Shown piece by piece: positions 16,582 through 23,996 of a DNA stretch of 33,219 nucleotides. The notes beneath the pieces are model-generated. The model had not been told where the DNA came from. It saw only the letters and a list, made by a program, of their open reading frames with translations, and made no database searches. The position numbers and the translations under genes were made by a program. The DNA comes from a virus: the IMG/VR virus record IMGVR_UViG_3300027733_000138, positions 1-33,219 of that record, one strand, 5' to 3'. Each line of letters begins with the position of its first letter. The stretch's first letter is position 1.

Positions 16582-17226
16582 TTATATATTTTTAAAGTTT
16601 TTAATCACATTGAATTTGTATGCTGCACCCATTGCCTCAGCCAAATCCCTCTTCAATTTATTTCTGCGTTGTGTTGTATCTGCTTTTTCTTTGAATTGCA
16701 TTGGAGCAATACCACCGATTTTTGTTCCAACTGCCATTGACTTTGCTGCCTTTTCAATCAAATCCAATTTTGCCGTTTTCTGTTTTGTCTGCTTATTGGT
16801 CTTGTATAGGCTTTTCCTTTTTCCACCAATCATTGCAGTCTTTTTTCCAGTTCGTGCAATGTAATCTTTGAATGATTTAATCATTGCAGGTGGTGTGTAT
16901 AGATTCTTAAATGAGAATTTTGAATTAGGTGCTTTGCCTTTGTTCTTAACACCTTTCACACCATCGTTGACATATCTCCAATACTTTGCATTTGAAATCA
17001 CATTCACACCAATACCATCAGCATTGTCATATGGTTCAGAAACCATTGATTCTGCCAAAGTTGATGCACCTTTTGTTCTTGCCTTCTGTTGAATTCTTTT
17101 CTTCATTATAGCAATTGAATCATTTGCAAATGTCATCAACACCGATTCAATGGTATTTTTACTTGCCGTTGTAAAGTTATCAATTGACTCCCCAAACTTT
17201 TTGCCAATTTCACTTGCTTTAGACAT
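16582..17226 (-). CDS. HK97 gp10-like tail or head-tail joining protein
   Basis: I take the start at ATG 17226 (MSKASEIGKKFG), which is preceded by the purine-rich GGGAAAGGA; the longer frame starts only at a TTG. The product has 214 residues, is very basic and has a helical N-terminus, then NAKYWRYVNDGVKGVKNK and YTPPAMIKSFKDYI, which resemble the gp10-type tail-completion family. It overlaps the end of the chaperone's -1 frame by 8 bases. It probably helps complete or join the tail. Assignment is by pattern and position. Confidence 0.6.
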   Translation of the reverse strand: MSKASEIGKKFGESIDNFTTASKNTIESVLMTFANDSIAIMKKRIQQKARTKGASTLAESMVSEPYDNADGIGVNVISNAKYWRYVNDGVKGVKNKGKAPNSKFSFKNLYTPPAMIKSFKDYIARTGKKTAMIGGKRKSLYKTNKQTKQKTAKLDLIEKAAKSMAVGTKIGGIAPMQFKEKADTTQRRNKLKRDLAEAMGAAYKFNVIKNFKNI

Positions 17227-17477
17227 TCCTTTCCCTTTCAATTTCTCTATCAGATTCCGATTTGTCAATATAAAATGAAACAGTATTCAAAAACTCAATC
17301 ACATTCATATTGAAAAAATAATCCCATTTAGTTCTGTCGTTGTTGCACATATCATTTATGTTTGCAATCCATCCCCACTTTTCTCTGAAGGAATATGTAA
17401 CTTGTCCACCAACTCCTCCGCTTGTTCCACCAAAAAGGATTGAATATTTTTGGTTAATTGACTGTAGTATTTGCAAA
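17219..17477 (-). CDS. -1 frame extension of the tail assembly chaperone
   Basis: This frame has no ATG and is readable as a separate gene only from a TTG inside the T run. It encodes 85 residues (GGTSGGVGGQVTYSFREKWG; KWDYFFNMNVIEFLNTVSFY) ending 8 bases into the gp10-like gene. A -1 shift in the T run at 17475-17483 joins it to the first 161 residues of the 200-residue frame, giving about 246 residues. This matches the lambda G/GT principle, where the longer form binds the tape measure protein. Confidence 0.6.
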
Positions 17478-17958
17478 AAAAAACCATCACTGGGTATGCA
17501 TCCTTTATTTTTAATTCATTGAAAAATAGGTCTGCCCTTTGTTTGTGATTTGTTCCATCATAAGGTAAATATTTGAACCACTTTTTTTCAACACACAATG
17601 ATGCAAGGATGTTGTGAATGTTTTGGTCAATCTTATTTGGGTCTTTGGTAAAGTATGAAACATCAATATACTGCTCAGCACTAATATCTTGTTCTCTCCA
17701 CTTCACCATAAATTTCCTGCCACCAACTTTGAATTTCAATTTTATCTTTCCATCCTTTGGAATTGACTCCAAATTCGTGATTTCACCAAGTTGTGAATAA
17801 AGGTCATTCAATGGCAATGATTCAACCTCATCCAATGTTCTGTTGGTTGCCTCAGCCAAGAATTTGCACTTGCGAATAATTGGGTCACTCTCACTTTCTG
17901 AGATGATTTTGCATTGCAAATATTGTTTGATTGTTAGGTCTGTGAATGCCTTTATCAT
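17356..17958 (-). CDS. Tail assembly chaperone, short form (G-like)
   Basis: This 200-residue soluble protein starts at ATG 17958 behind a TATATTTA box with 5-base spacing. The N-terminal 120 residues include LPLNDLYSQLGEITNLES and a VGGRKFMVKW strand. It ends in-frame after EELVDKLHIPSEKSG. Nine T residues at codons 159-162 allow a -1 shift into the overlapping frame at 17219-17476, so two products with a common start are expected. The place between terminase and tail genes fits chaperones that coat the tape measure protein during tail building. The identity is inferred from this layout. Confidence 0.6.
   Translation of the reverse strand: MIKAFTDLTIKQYLQCKIISESESDPIIRKCKFLAEATNRTLDEVESLPLNDLYSQLGEITNLESIPKDGKIKLKFKVGGRKFMVKWREQDISAEQYIDVSYFTKDPNKIDQNIHNILASLCVEKKWFKYLPYDGTNHKQRADLFFNELKIKDAYPVMVFFCKYYSQLTKNIQSFLVEQAEELVDKLHIPSEKSGDGLQT
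17475..17483 (-). promoter_or_regulatory. Probable -1 ribosomal frameshift site (T9)
   Basis: On the minus strand the zero frame reads GTT TTT TTT TGC. The heptamer T TTT TTT allows both tRNAs to slip back one base and continue with TTG CAA ATA. The new frame stays open for 85 codons. A sequencing error in the T run would give the same picture, but both frames encode plausible protein past the site. Confidence 0.55.
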
Positions 17959-17963
17959 ATGTA

Positions 17964-17971
17964 TAAATATA
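17964..17971 (-). promoter_or_regulatory. TATATTTA box upstream of chaperone gene
   Basis: TATATTTA lies 5 bases before ATG 17958, in the 22-base gap after the large terminase stop. Same box and spacing as at 7503 and 11140. There is no evident -33 TTG. Confidence 0.35.
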
Positions 17972-17980
17972 AATTTTGGT

Positions 17981-19156
17981 TTAAATTGTTATTGTTGAAT
18001 ACTTACCACTTGGTCGGTTGTTTAACTTGTTTAATGCCACATACCTCATCGGGTCAATGCAATGGTTCATTGTGTCAATGGGTTTTCCAGTTAGTTTACC
18101 ATCACGGTCAGTTTCCCATTGGTATGCTCTCAATTCTTTGATTAAATTGGTTGATGTCTTGGTGATGTTCAAATCATATCTTTTCAAAATGTCAATTCCA
18201 ATCTTGACTGAATCAGCACCTTTTTGTGCAGGATGAACATTGAATCCTTGCCTCCTTAACTCCTCAATTGATTTTGGTTCTGCACTATCACATATCAATT
18301 CATTTCTGCCAAAGTTAATTGACTTCAAAAAGTTTCCAATGTCATTGTTGGTCATATTGGTTTGATACAATAATTCATCAATCCACAATTTGCCATCCTG
18401 TTTCCACACACCAATCAAAGTGGTTGGGTCATTTGTGAATCCAAAGTCCATTGAGTACGCAACCAATTTTGCATCTGATGGTATGGCATCAACTTGTCTC
18501 CAATTGTCAATGACAACACCTTGCAATGAACCAATTTGACCTAATCCATACACCTTCCACCAGTTTTCCCAATATTTTGATGTCTTTGCTTTCTCTTTTG
18601 CTGATTCAATGTCGTTAATGATTGTCTGTGGCAATGCCTCATTGTCTTTGTAGGTTAATATCAGATGTTGTGAATCTGCCTCTCTCAGCACTTCCGTGTG
18701 ACCCCAAAATTCAGTTGTTGGATTAAAGTCAATAAAGATGTCATCACTTGTTCTGATTGCCAGTTGATAGTATGCCTCAAAACTGATGTTGTTAGCCTCA
18801 TTTATGTACAACACATTTCTTCTTGCACCACGCAATTTTGATTCTTGTTCAGCACTAAAAAATTCAATGTATGACCCATTTGTGAATTTATAAGTCAACA
18901 ATGACCTGTTCCAATTCTGTTCAAAATACCGATTTGTCCAATTCATTATTTTCAAGAAATCCTTCATTGCCCCTCTACGCAAATGGGGAACGGTCTCAGA
19001 TACAATTGAAATTTCAAGATTGGGTTTTTTAATAGCCATATCAATCAACACCGGGATGATGCCGAAAGTCTTTCCTGCAGATGTGCCACCTTGAATGACC
19101 TTCTTTCTTGCAGTCAATAACCTGATTTTGTCAATTGCCGTTGTGTATTTGAACAT
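17981..19156 (-). CDS. terL: Terminase large subunit
   Basis: This is the DNA-packaging motor and genome-cutting nuclease. I use ATG 19156 (MFKYTTAIDKIRLL), giving 391 residues; an upstream TTG adds only five. Walker A is GGTSAGKT at 23-30 and Walker B is VLYINEAN with Glu120. The nuclease acids are Asp237 (SMDFGFTNDPT), Asp290 (ELICDSAEPKS) and Asp368 (HCIDPMRY). The short spacing and motif style place it with the PBSX-like group. It acts with the small subunit encoded just upstream and the portal. Complete and apparently functional. Confidence 0.95.
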   Translation of the reverse strand: MFKYTTAIDKIRLLTARKKVIQGGTSAGKTFGIIPVLIDMAIKKPNLEISIVSETVPHLRRGAMKDFLKIMNWTNRYFEQNWNRSLLTYKFTNGSYIEFFSAEQESKLRGARRNVLYINEANNISFEAYYQLAIRTSDDIFIDFNPTTEFWGHTEVLREADSQHLILTYKDNEALPQTIINDIESAKEKAKTSKYWENWWKVYGLGQIGSLQGVVIDNWRQVDAIPSDAKLVAYSMDFGFTNDPTTLIGVWKQDGKLWIDELLYQTNMTNNDIGNFLKSINFGRNELICDSAEPKSIEELRRQGFNVHPAQKGADSVKIGIDILKRYDLNITKTSTNLIKELRAYQWETDRDGKLTGKPIDTMNHCIDPMRYVALNKLNNRPSGKYSTITI

Positions 19157-19167
19157 ATTTTTGGAAA

Positions 19168-19230
19168 TCAAAATGCGATTTGCCCATCGTGTGGTATCGC
19201 AATTTTATTGGATTCCTTTATGTGGAACAT
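19168..19230 (-). other. 20-codon reading frame between terminase genes
   Basis: ATG 19230 lies one base past the small-terminase stop and the frame runs 20 codons to TGA 19168-19170. The peptide contains IPHDGQIAF, which resembles the start of some other large terminases (PHxGQxxFH). It could be a coupled leader peptide or a relic of a former terminase start; chance is possible. It is not in frame with the large subunit. Confidence 0.3.
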
Positions 19231-19231
19231 T

Positions 19232-19660
19232 TTATTCTTTGGAATCTGTTTTCACATCACCAAAAAGTGGTTGTTCTTTGACAATCATTTCTGATTTCTC
19301 AGTCAAGCCATTCAATCGTTGTGTGATGCTTGTATTGTAGACTCCTGCCAACCCACCTTGAATTTGGTCTTCCTTGATTCTTCTTCTTATGTGTGTACAG
19401 ATGGTGGCAAAATCTGAATATCTTTGCCCTTTATTTGAAAAATAATCACCCAAATCATTGATGTGTCCATTGTCATAGCAGAAAATTTCAAATCCTTCCA
19501 TTGTCAATGCCCTTTCTCTTTTCTCATAGACAGATTTGCCATCTTTTCCAACAAAGGTATGTTTCAAAATTGGATTTGATTTTGTTTGTTCAATATAGTC
19601 ATTGAATAGTTGTTCCATTATTTCAGGTGTTTCAATGTTTTTTGGTCTTCCTCTTTTCAT
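19232..19660 (-). CDS. terS: Terminase small subunit
   Basis: This 142-residue protein should recognise the packaging site and load the large subunit. The basic N-terminus KRGRPKN is AT-hook-like. The core contains ERALTMEGFEIFCYDNG, then FATICTHIRRRIKEDQIQGG and AGVYNTSITQRLNGLTEK, a pattern I know from Bacteroidetes phage small terminases. It lies directly before the large subunit and overlaps the methyltransferase stop by 4 bases. Confidence 0.85.
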   Translation of the reverse strand: MKRGRPKNIETPEIMEQLFNDYIEQTKSNPILKHTFVGKDGKSVYEKRERALTMEGFEIFCYDNGHINDLGDYFSNKGQRYSDFATICTHIRRRIKEDQIQGGLAGVYNTSITQRLNGLTEKSEMIVKEQPLFGDVKTDSKE

Positions 19661-20331
19661 ACTTTGAATACTTTATTGTGAATTACATTAAATTGAAATT
19701 TTAAATCAGTATTGGGGATGTATTTATTTACTGCATCGGTGACTGATTGGATACCTTGAAAAAATCCAAAAGGCATATTAAGGTCATTTGCACAATCATC
19801 AACAATCAAATACTTGTCTGCGATTTTTCCATAGTTTAAAAGGTCGCTATATGCGACATCAAATGAATGTCCACCATCTATGTACACCAAATCAAACTTT
19901 TTATCACATACCTGTTCAATGATTTTTTCATCTGTTGATAGTCCTTTGTATATGTTTGGCTTTGGCAGTTCAAATAATTTATGCAAATCAATTATGTCTT
20001 GTTTATAGTTTGATTCCCAATGACCATCAGTTGAATCCAAAGGAGTGATGCCATATACTTTGACCTTCTTGCCTGATAGTTTTGCCAATAGTTTAATCAA
20101 TGCAAGTGTTTGCCCTCTAAAAACACCTATTTCAAGAAATGTGAATGATTGTGGCATCTCATCAACAATAAGTTTCCACATCCAATAGAATGCCCTTTCA
20201 CCAAACCCAAATGCGTGTGCCTCAACATAATCCCTCAATTGTTTCAATTCAGGTATTGAATTTGTCTTTTGTGTGAACTCATCTGCAATTCGTTGATTCC
20301 ACTCTTTTGTATTTTCCCAATTTATCATCAT
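19657..20331 (-). CDS. SAM-dependent methyltransferase, possibly sugar O-methyltransferase
   Basis: This 224-residue class I methyltransferase has the SAM-binding loop FLEIGVFRGQT (65-75), LVYIDGGHSFDVAYSDL near 147-163 and IVDDCAND near 175. The pattern fits the Methyltransf_24 / CmcI / TylF-like group, which often methylates sugar hydroxyls. It starts in the stop of the PLOD-like glycosyltransferase (ATGA) and ends in the small terminase start, so it is co-translated with both. It probably caps a sugar added by the neighbouring glycosyltransferases. The substrate is inferred. Confidence 0.75.
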   Translation of the reverse strand: MMINWENTKEWNQRIADEFTQKTNSIPELKQLRDYVEAHAFGFGERAFYWMWKLIVDEMPQSFTFLEIGVFRGQTLALIKLLAKLSGKKVKVYGITPLDSTDGHWESNYKQDIIDLHKLFELPKPNIYKGLSTDEKIIEQVCDKKFDLVYIDGGHSFDVAYSDLLNYGKIADKYLIVDDCANDLNMPFGFFQGIQSVTDAVNKYIPNTDLKFQFNVIHNKVFKV

Positions 20332-20951
20332 ATTAAATTATAAAATTCATCCATATATGCTTTTCCATTGCCGTGAATGAAACAAGGTGTTGTGTTTAAT
20401 TCTGTTATGACCTTTGATTCTTCAATTCTGTAATCAGTTGGTAATATGCCACACAAGGTTTGAAACACATCACGGTTTCTGTCTAAATTCAAATTGTGAT
20501 TCAATACCCAATCAGTAATTATGCGTTGGTCATCACAATCATTTGGTGTGTTGGATAGGTTCATCAATTCTAAAAACAACCAACTTTTCATATAATATGT
20601 GCCTGAATTAGGGAATTTCCATCTGTATTCTTCATCATTGTGCAAAAAATACTTGTTTCTTTCTGCATCCGGCCAACAATTCACCTCAGTTGATACCAAT
20701 GAATTCTTTCCCTCAAAGTGATGTTTGATGTTGTCATAACTATTCAGGCAAAATGTATCATATCCATCCAAAAAAATGAATTCTTCAACATCACTATTAA
20801 CCAAATATTCTTTCACTTGGTTCAACTTTGTACCAAATCCACGCCAATCTGCTCTGATAATTTCAAAATCCCATCCAAAATGATTCAATGACCTTTCAAT
20901 TTGAAATGCCCTTGACCTTTCATCAACTACAGTAATAACTTTACAACTCAT
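20328..20951 (-). CDS. PLOD-type glycosyltransferase
   Basis: This 207-residue protein resembles the glycosyltransferase domain of procollagen lysyl hydroxylase/galactosyltransferase (PLOD) proteins. Key features are EEFIFLDGYDTFC with the metal-binding LDGYD at 61-65, FPNSGTYYMKSWLF near 115-127, NDCDDQRIITDW and the C-terminal CFIHGNGKAY. It would transfer a sugar from a nucleotide-sugar donor, often to a hydroxyl group. It overlaps the GT2 gene by 11 bases and the methyltransferase by 4. Target unknown; virion protein, DNA or host glycan are all possible. Confidence 0.72.
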   Translation of the reverse strand: MSCKVITVVDERSRAFQIERSLNHFGWDFEIIRADWRGFGTKLNQVKEYLVNSDVEEFIFLDGYDTFCLNSYDNIKHHFEGKNSLVSTEVNCWPDAERNKYFLHNDEEYRWKFPNSGTYYMKSWLFLELMNLSNTPNDCDDQRIITDWVLNHNLNLDRNRDVFQTLCGILPTDYRIEESKVITELNTTPCFIHGNGKAYMDEFYNLI

Positions 20952-21699
20952 TATAAATACTTAATTTGCCATTTATTAAGTCATCCTTCATACGATTAAA
21001 CTCAGCCATATCATTTTGTGCCAATAATTTTTTTTCTTGCCAATACTGGTTTTCTTTGGTGTCTATATGGTCAATGTCAATGTGTGAAATGAATGAATTC
21101 TTAAATCCTGCCAATTTACATCTGACTGCAGAAAGTGTGTCATCAAATCCGTATATGCTTGGTTGTATCAATCCACCAATTTTTTTGATTAATGTCTTGT
21201 TGTACATCTGACAAGTGCCTATAATATGCTCAGCATCTTCTACTATTTTCCAAGATTCGCCATTTTTATGTGGCAACATTCTCAATGATGTCTTCCATTG
21301 GTCATTCCTGTGTGGGTTTTCCATCAAGTCCTTTCTTTTCAAACCAAGAATGCCAATTGATGGGTCTGCCTCCAAATATTCTTCCATTTCATCCACCCAG
21401 TTTGAATAATTGATGACAACATCATTGTCCATTTTAATCAGATGCTCATTGCCTTGTCTTAATTTCCAACCACGATTTATTGCTTTTGCCGTTCCAACAT
21501 TTTCAGACAATGTGATAATGGTGAATTGATTGTGTTTTTTCAATACCTCTTTTGTTTCTTGACAGGAATTGTTATCAATTACCACAACTTGATGCTGATT
21601 CAAATCAACTGTTTCCCATAAACAATTTAAAGTTTCTTTGGTATATGCAGTTCTTTCGTTTTCTTCCGTGTCATAAACTGCCATTGCAATCAAACTCAT
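20941..21699 (-). CDS. Family 2 glycosyltransferase
   Basis: This 252-residue GT-A fold enzyme has VVVIDNNSCQETKEVL (38-53), SENVGTAKAINRGW (65-78) and the metal/nucleotide-sugar motif KMDNDVVI with Asp91 and Asp93. Further motifs are GTCQMYNKTLIKKIGG and YGFDDTLSAVRCKLAG, the acceptor side of family 2 enzymes. No membrane segment is present, so it acts in the cytoplasm. It is in an overlapping run with the PLOD-like enzyme, the methyltransferase and terminase. The C-terminal IDHIDTKENQYW is also typical. Confidence 0.85.
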   Translation of the reverse strand: MSLIAMAVYDTEENERTAYTKETLNCLWETVDLNQHQVVVIDNNSCQETKEVLKKHNQFTIITLSENVGTAKAINRGWKLRQGNEHLIKMDNDVVINYSNWVDEMEEYLEADPSIGILGLKRKDLMENPHRNDQWKTSLRMLPHKNGESWKIVEDAEHIIGTCQMYNKTLIKKIGGLIQPSIYGFDDTLSAVRCKLAGFKNSFISHIDIDHIDTKENQYWQEKKLLAQNDMAEFNRMKDDLINGKLSIYNEL

Positions 21700-21980
21700 A
21701 CCTTCTTTGGTCTTCCTTTCTTTGGATGCTCTGTCTTAACTTGCAATTCGTACCTTTCAATCCAATACATAAAATTTTTCAATGCATCAAGATTGCAACC
21801 TGAACAATTGCCGGGTCGGATGCCTGTTATGTCTGCAACCAATTCCTTGATTTTCATCAATTGAAATGGTGAGCCAACCCAATCCGATTCGTTTTTGAAT
21901 ACATCCATAACCTTGTAAAGTGTGAATCTGTCACCTGTATCTTCAAATAGTGATTCGTAAATTTGTTGATATGTCATCAT
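21696..21980 (-). CDS. Small basic protein, possibly DNA-binding
   Basis: This 94-residue protein contains GIRPGNCSGCNLDALKNFMY and ends HPKKGRPKKV, an AT-hook-like tail suggesting DNA contact. The CxxC could bind metal but no second pair is visible. It overlaps the genes on both sides by 4 bases. Function unknown. It sits between glycosyltransferases without being an obvious sugar enzyme. Confidence 0.55.
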   Translation of the reverse strand: MMTYQQIYESLFEDTGDRFTLYKVMDVFKNESDWVGSPFQLMKIKELVADITGIRPGNCSGCNLDALKNFMYWIERYELQVKTEHPKKGRPKKV

Positions 21981-22231
21981 AGTTTTTCAATTTCTTCTTT
22001 TACTTGTAACCAATAAGTTAAATACATAGGGTGAACAGTAAAATAGTCACTACCAGTATATAATAATTTATCATCAAAATGTCCATCTTCTTCTCTGCTT
22101 TCAATTATTTCATCAACTGCAATTAAAGCACATTGTTTACTATGTATTATTGCATCTGCTGGCATTCCGTAATACCCATAATTATTATAGAATTTTTGGT
22201 ATAATTCTTCTGCTTTTTCTTGTGGTGTCAT
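21977..22231 (-). CDS. Small acidic protein, unknown function
   Basis: This 84-residue protein begins MTPQEKAEELYQKFYNNYG, and contains ADAIIHSKQCALIAVDEII, a pattern I have seen in small Bacteroidetes phage proteins of unknown role. No membrane segment. The DNA looks more AT-rich than its neighbours, suggesting it may have been gained separately. Overlaps the flanking genes by 4 bases. Confidence 0.6.
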   Translation of the reverse strand: MTPQEKAEELYQKFYNNYGYYGMPADAIIHSKQCALIAVDEIIESREEDGHFDDKLLYTGSDYFTVHPMYLTYWLQVKEEIEKL

Positions 22232-22464
22232 AGTTTAAACATTAATCGTTTGATAATTATTGACAGATATGAACCAAATCCACCAATTGCCAATGCTTCA
22301 ATAATCGGTCTCAATGGTTCACAATAGTATTGAATGATGTATGCAATCATACAAGTCCAAAAAGATAAACACACCACACAATTAAATGGCTTAAAATCCA
22401 ACCAACTTGGTATCTGATTGAGTGAAAAAAAACTCACCCACAAAAATGCAATTCCTAATATCAT
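22228..22464 (-). CDS. Small membrane protein in glycosylation block
   Basis: This 78-residue protein has two or three hydrophobic segments (MILGIAFLWVSFFSL; CVVCLSFWTCMIAYIIQYY; ALAIGGFGSYLSIII) and a basic end. It sits between the GT4 enzyme and the other sugar genes with 4-base overlaps. It may anchor or assist membrane-linked sugar transfer, but that is inference. A holin-like role cannot be excluded by topology. Confidence 0.55.
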   Translation of the reverse strand: MILGIAFLWVSFFSLNQIPSWLDFKPFNCVVCLSFWTCMIAYIIQYYCEPLRPIIEALAIGGFGSYLSIIIKRLMFKL

Positions 22465-23513
22465 TTTACTATTTTTTTATAAACTTCAAATCGTTTTGTT
22501 GCAACCTCTTTAATGTGAAATTGCTGAACATCATTGTGCAATTGTTCTGCCAATTCTTCAATCCTGTGTGGATTATCAATCAAATAAGTCATATGCTTGT
22601 ACCAGTCCTTTTTTGTATGTGCAATTAAGCAATTCACACCATCATTCAACAATGGTGTATAAGGTTGAACACCTGAAACGATTGCTGCCTTCTTTTTGAA
22701 TCCTGCTTCAAGCAATTTAAGATTGGATTTCATTGAATTGAATCGGTTGTCCCTCAAAGGTATTAATGCAATATTGATTCTGTCATAAAAATTAGCATAG
22801 TTGTAAACATCAGTTGCAGGAAAAAGAAAGAAATGGTCAGGCAATGCCGTTCCTTTTGCACTTAAAATACCTGCCATTGCTTTACTTGTTTCATTGTTTC
22901 CATCGTATCCACCATAAACCATTCGCATCTTGTTTTTATAATCTGATTTATACAATGAATACAATGAATCAACGGTCAACATTAAGTCATCAAAATGCGT
23001 AATTGAACCACTCCACCCAAATGTGGGCATATCAAATCCAAATTGTTTGACTTCAAATTGTTCATTTGGATTAATTCCATTTGGAATGACATATGCGTTT
23101 TCATTTAGTAATTCTGAATGAATCATTTTTTTCATTTCTGAATGTGTACAGGTGATGGCAGTTGCGTGATATCCACCCAATTTGATGTGATATGGATGCT
23201 TTTTCTTGGTTTGCTCATACAAAATATGACTTGATGGCAATTGATAGTCATCATCTAAATCCAAAACATATGGCACATTTGTATCTTTTAATTTTGAAAT
23301 CAATTGTTCTGTGTTCAATGTCTTTGAAATGAATCTATTGGCAACAATCAAATCATATTCTTTTAAAAATTCTTCTTTTGATGAGTCAATTTCTGTGACC
23401 ATATCAATTGTGCATTCAAAATTCTTTGCAATGTAATTGTGTGGCACAACTAATCGGTGATAATCAACACCACTAATTCGTGGATAAGATGGAACAACAA
23501 CCAATATTTTCAT
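22461..23513 (-). CDS. GT-B (family 4-like) glycosyltransferase
   Basis: This 350-residue protein is a GT-B fold enzyme. Its N-terminal domain starts MKILVVVPSYPRISGVDYHR with VPYVLDLDDDYQLPSSH near 80-95. The C-terminal domain has YVIPNGINPNEQF (about 140-150), FGWSGSITHFDDL, NIALIPLRDNRFNSMKSNLK and LLEAGFKKKAAIVSG, which match the donor-binding region of family 1/4 enzymes. No membrane segment. It overlaps the sigma-like gene by 4 bases. It is the first of three glycosyltransferases in the block. Donor and acceptor unknown. Confidence 0.83.
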   Translation of the reverse strand: MKILVVVPSYPRISGVDYHRLVVPHNYIAKNFECTIDMVTEIDSSKEEFLKEYDLIVANRFISKTLNTEQLISKLKDTNVPYVLDLDDDYQLPSSHILYEQTKKKHPYHIKLGGYHATAITCTHSEMKKMIHSELLNENAYVIPNGINPNEQFEVKQFGFDMPTFGWSGSITHFDDLMLTVDSLYSLYKSDYKNKMRMVYGGYDGNNETSKAMAGILSAKGTALPDHFFLFPATDVYNYANFYDRINIALIPLRDNRFNSMKSNLKLLEAGFKKKAAIVSGVQPYTPLLNDGVNCLIAHTKKDWYKHMTYLIDNPHRIEELAEQLHNDVQQFHIKEVATKRFEVYKKIVK

Positions 23514-23977
23514 TTCTTATTTTTTATTTTTTCTTTTACTGAACGCAATGCTGAATAACTGATTCCTGTTGCTCTTTGAACTTTCTTCATATCACCATAT
23601 TCAATATATAAACGCACAACACGATTTTCAAATTCACTCAATGACAACATCCATTTCTCTGCCTCTCTTATCTTTATTTCATTCGTGTGTTCATTATTTG
23701 GTTGGTGTTTATCCAACAAATGTTTTTGCGTCAATTCTTGTGTTTGAACATACTTTTTTCTAAACTGCCCAGTCTTGGATGACATTTGAAAAATCAATCT
23801 GTACCAATAGAAATTCAATGTTTCAATGGTTGGCAATTTTGATATGTCAGTTTCCAAAATGTGAATACAACCTTCCTGATAAATGTCTTGAAAATTAGAT
23901 GGGTTGACCTTCTTACAAATCGTTAAAAAATTTGCATCAGTTGTGATTTTCTTAATTATCTGTTCACGAACATCCAC
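23510..23977 (-). CDS. Sigma-factor-like transcription regulator
   Basis: This protein has about 155 residues from GTG 23977; the frame is open upstream to TTG 24034, but that part overlaps the preceding gene. The N-terminal half has SNFQDIYQEGCIHILETDI and LNFYWYRLIFQMSSK, like sigma region 2. The C-terminal half has LSLSEFENRVVRLYIEYGDMKK and ATGISYSALRSVKEKIK, a helix-turn-helix like sigma region 4. It could direct RNA polymerase to late genes, which follow immediately. The start has a TATATTTG box three bases before it. Confidence 0.6.
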   Translation of the reverse strand: MDVREQIIKKITTDANFLTICKKVNPSNFQDIYQEGCIHILETDISKLPTIETLNFYWYRLIFQMSSKTGQFRKKYVQTQELTQKHLLDKHQPNNEHTNEIKIREAEKWMLSLSEFENRVVRLYIEYGDMKKVQRATGISYSALRSVKEKIKNKK

Positions 23978-23980
23978 TTT

Positions 23981-23988
23981 CAAATATA
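23981..23988 (-). promoter_or_regulatory. TATATTTG box before sigma-like gene
   Basis: TATATTTG matches the Bacteroidetes -7 consensus TAnnTTTG exactly and lies 3 bases before GTG 23977, in the 19-base gap between genes. The nearest upstream TTG is about 22 bases away, a little far. It supports the short start and hints at separate expression. Confidence 0.4.
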
Positions 23989-23996
23989 AATATTTG

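Noticed and set aside
17219-17476. Independent TTG-started gene
   Set aside because: The only start is a TTG inside the T run, which is better explained as the landing site of a -1 frameshift from the chaperone gene.
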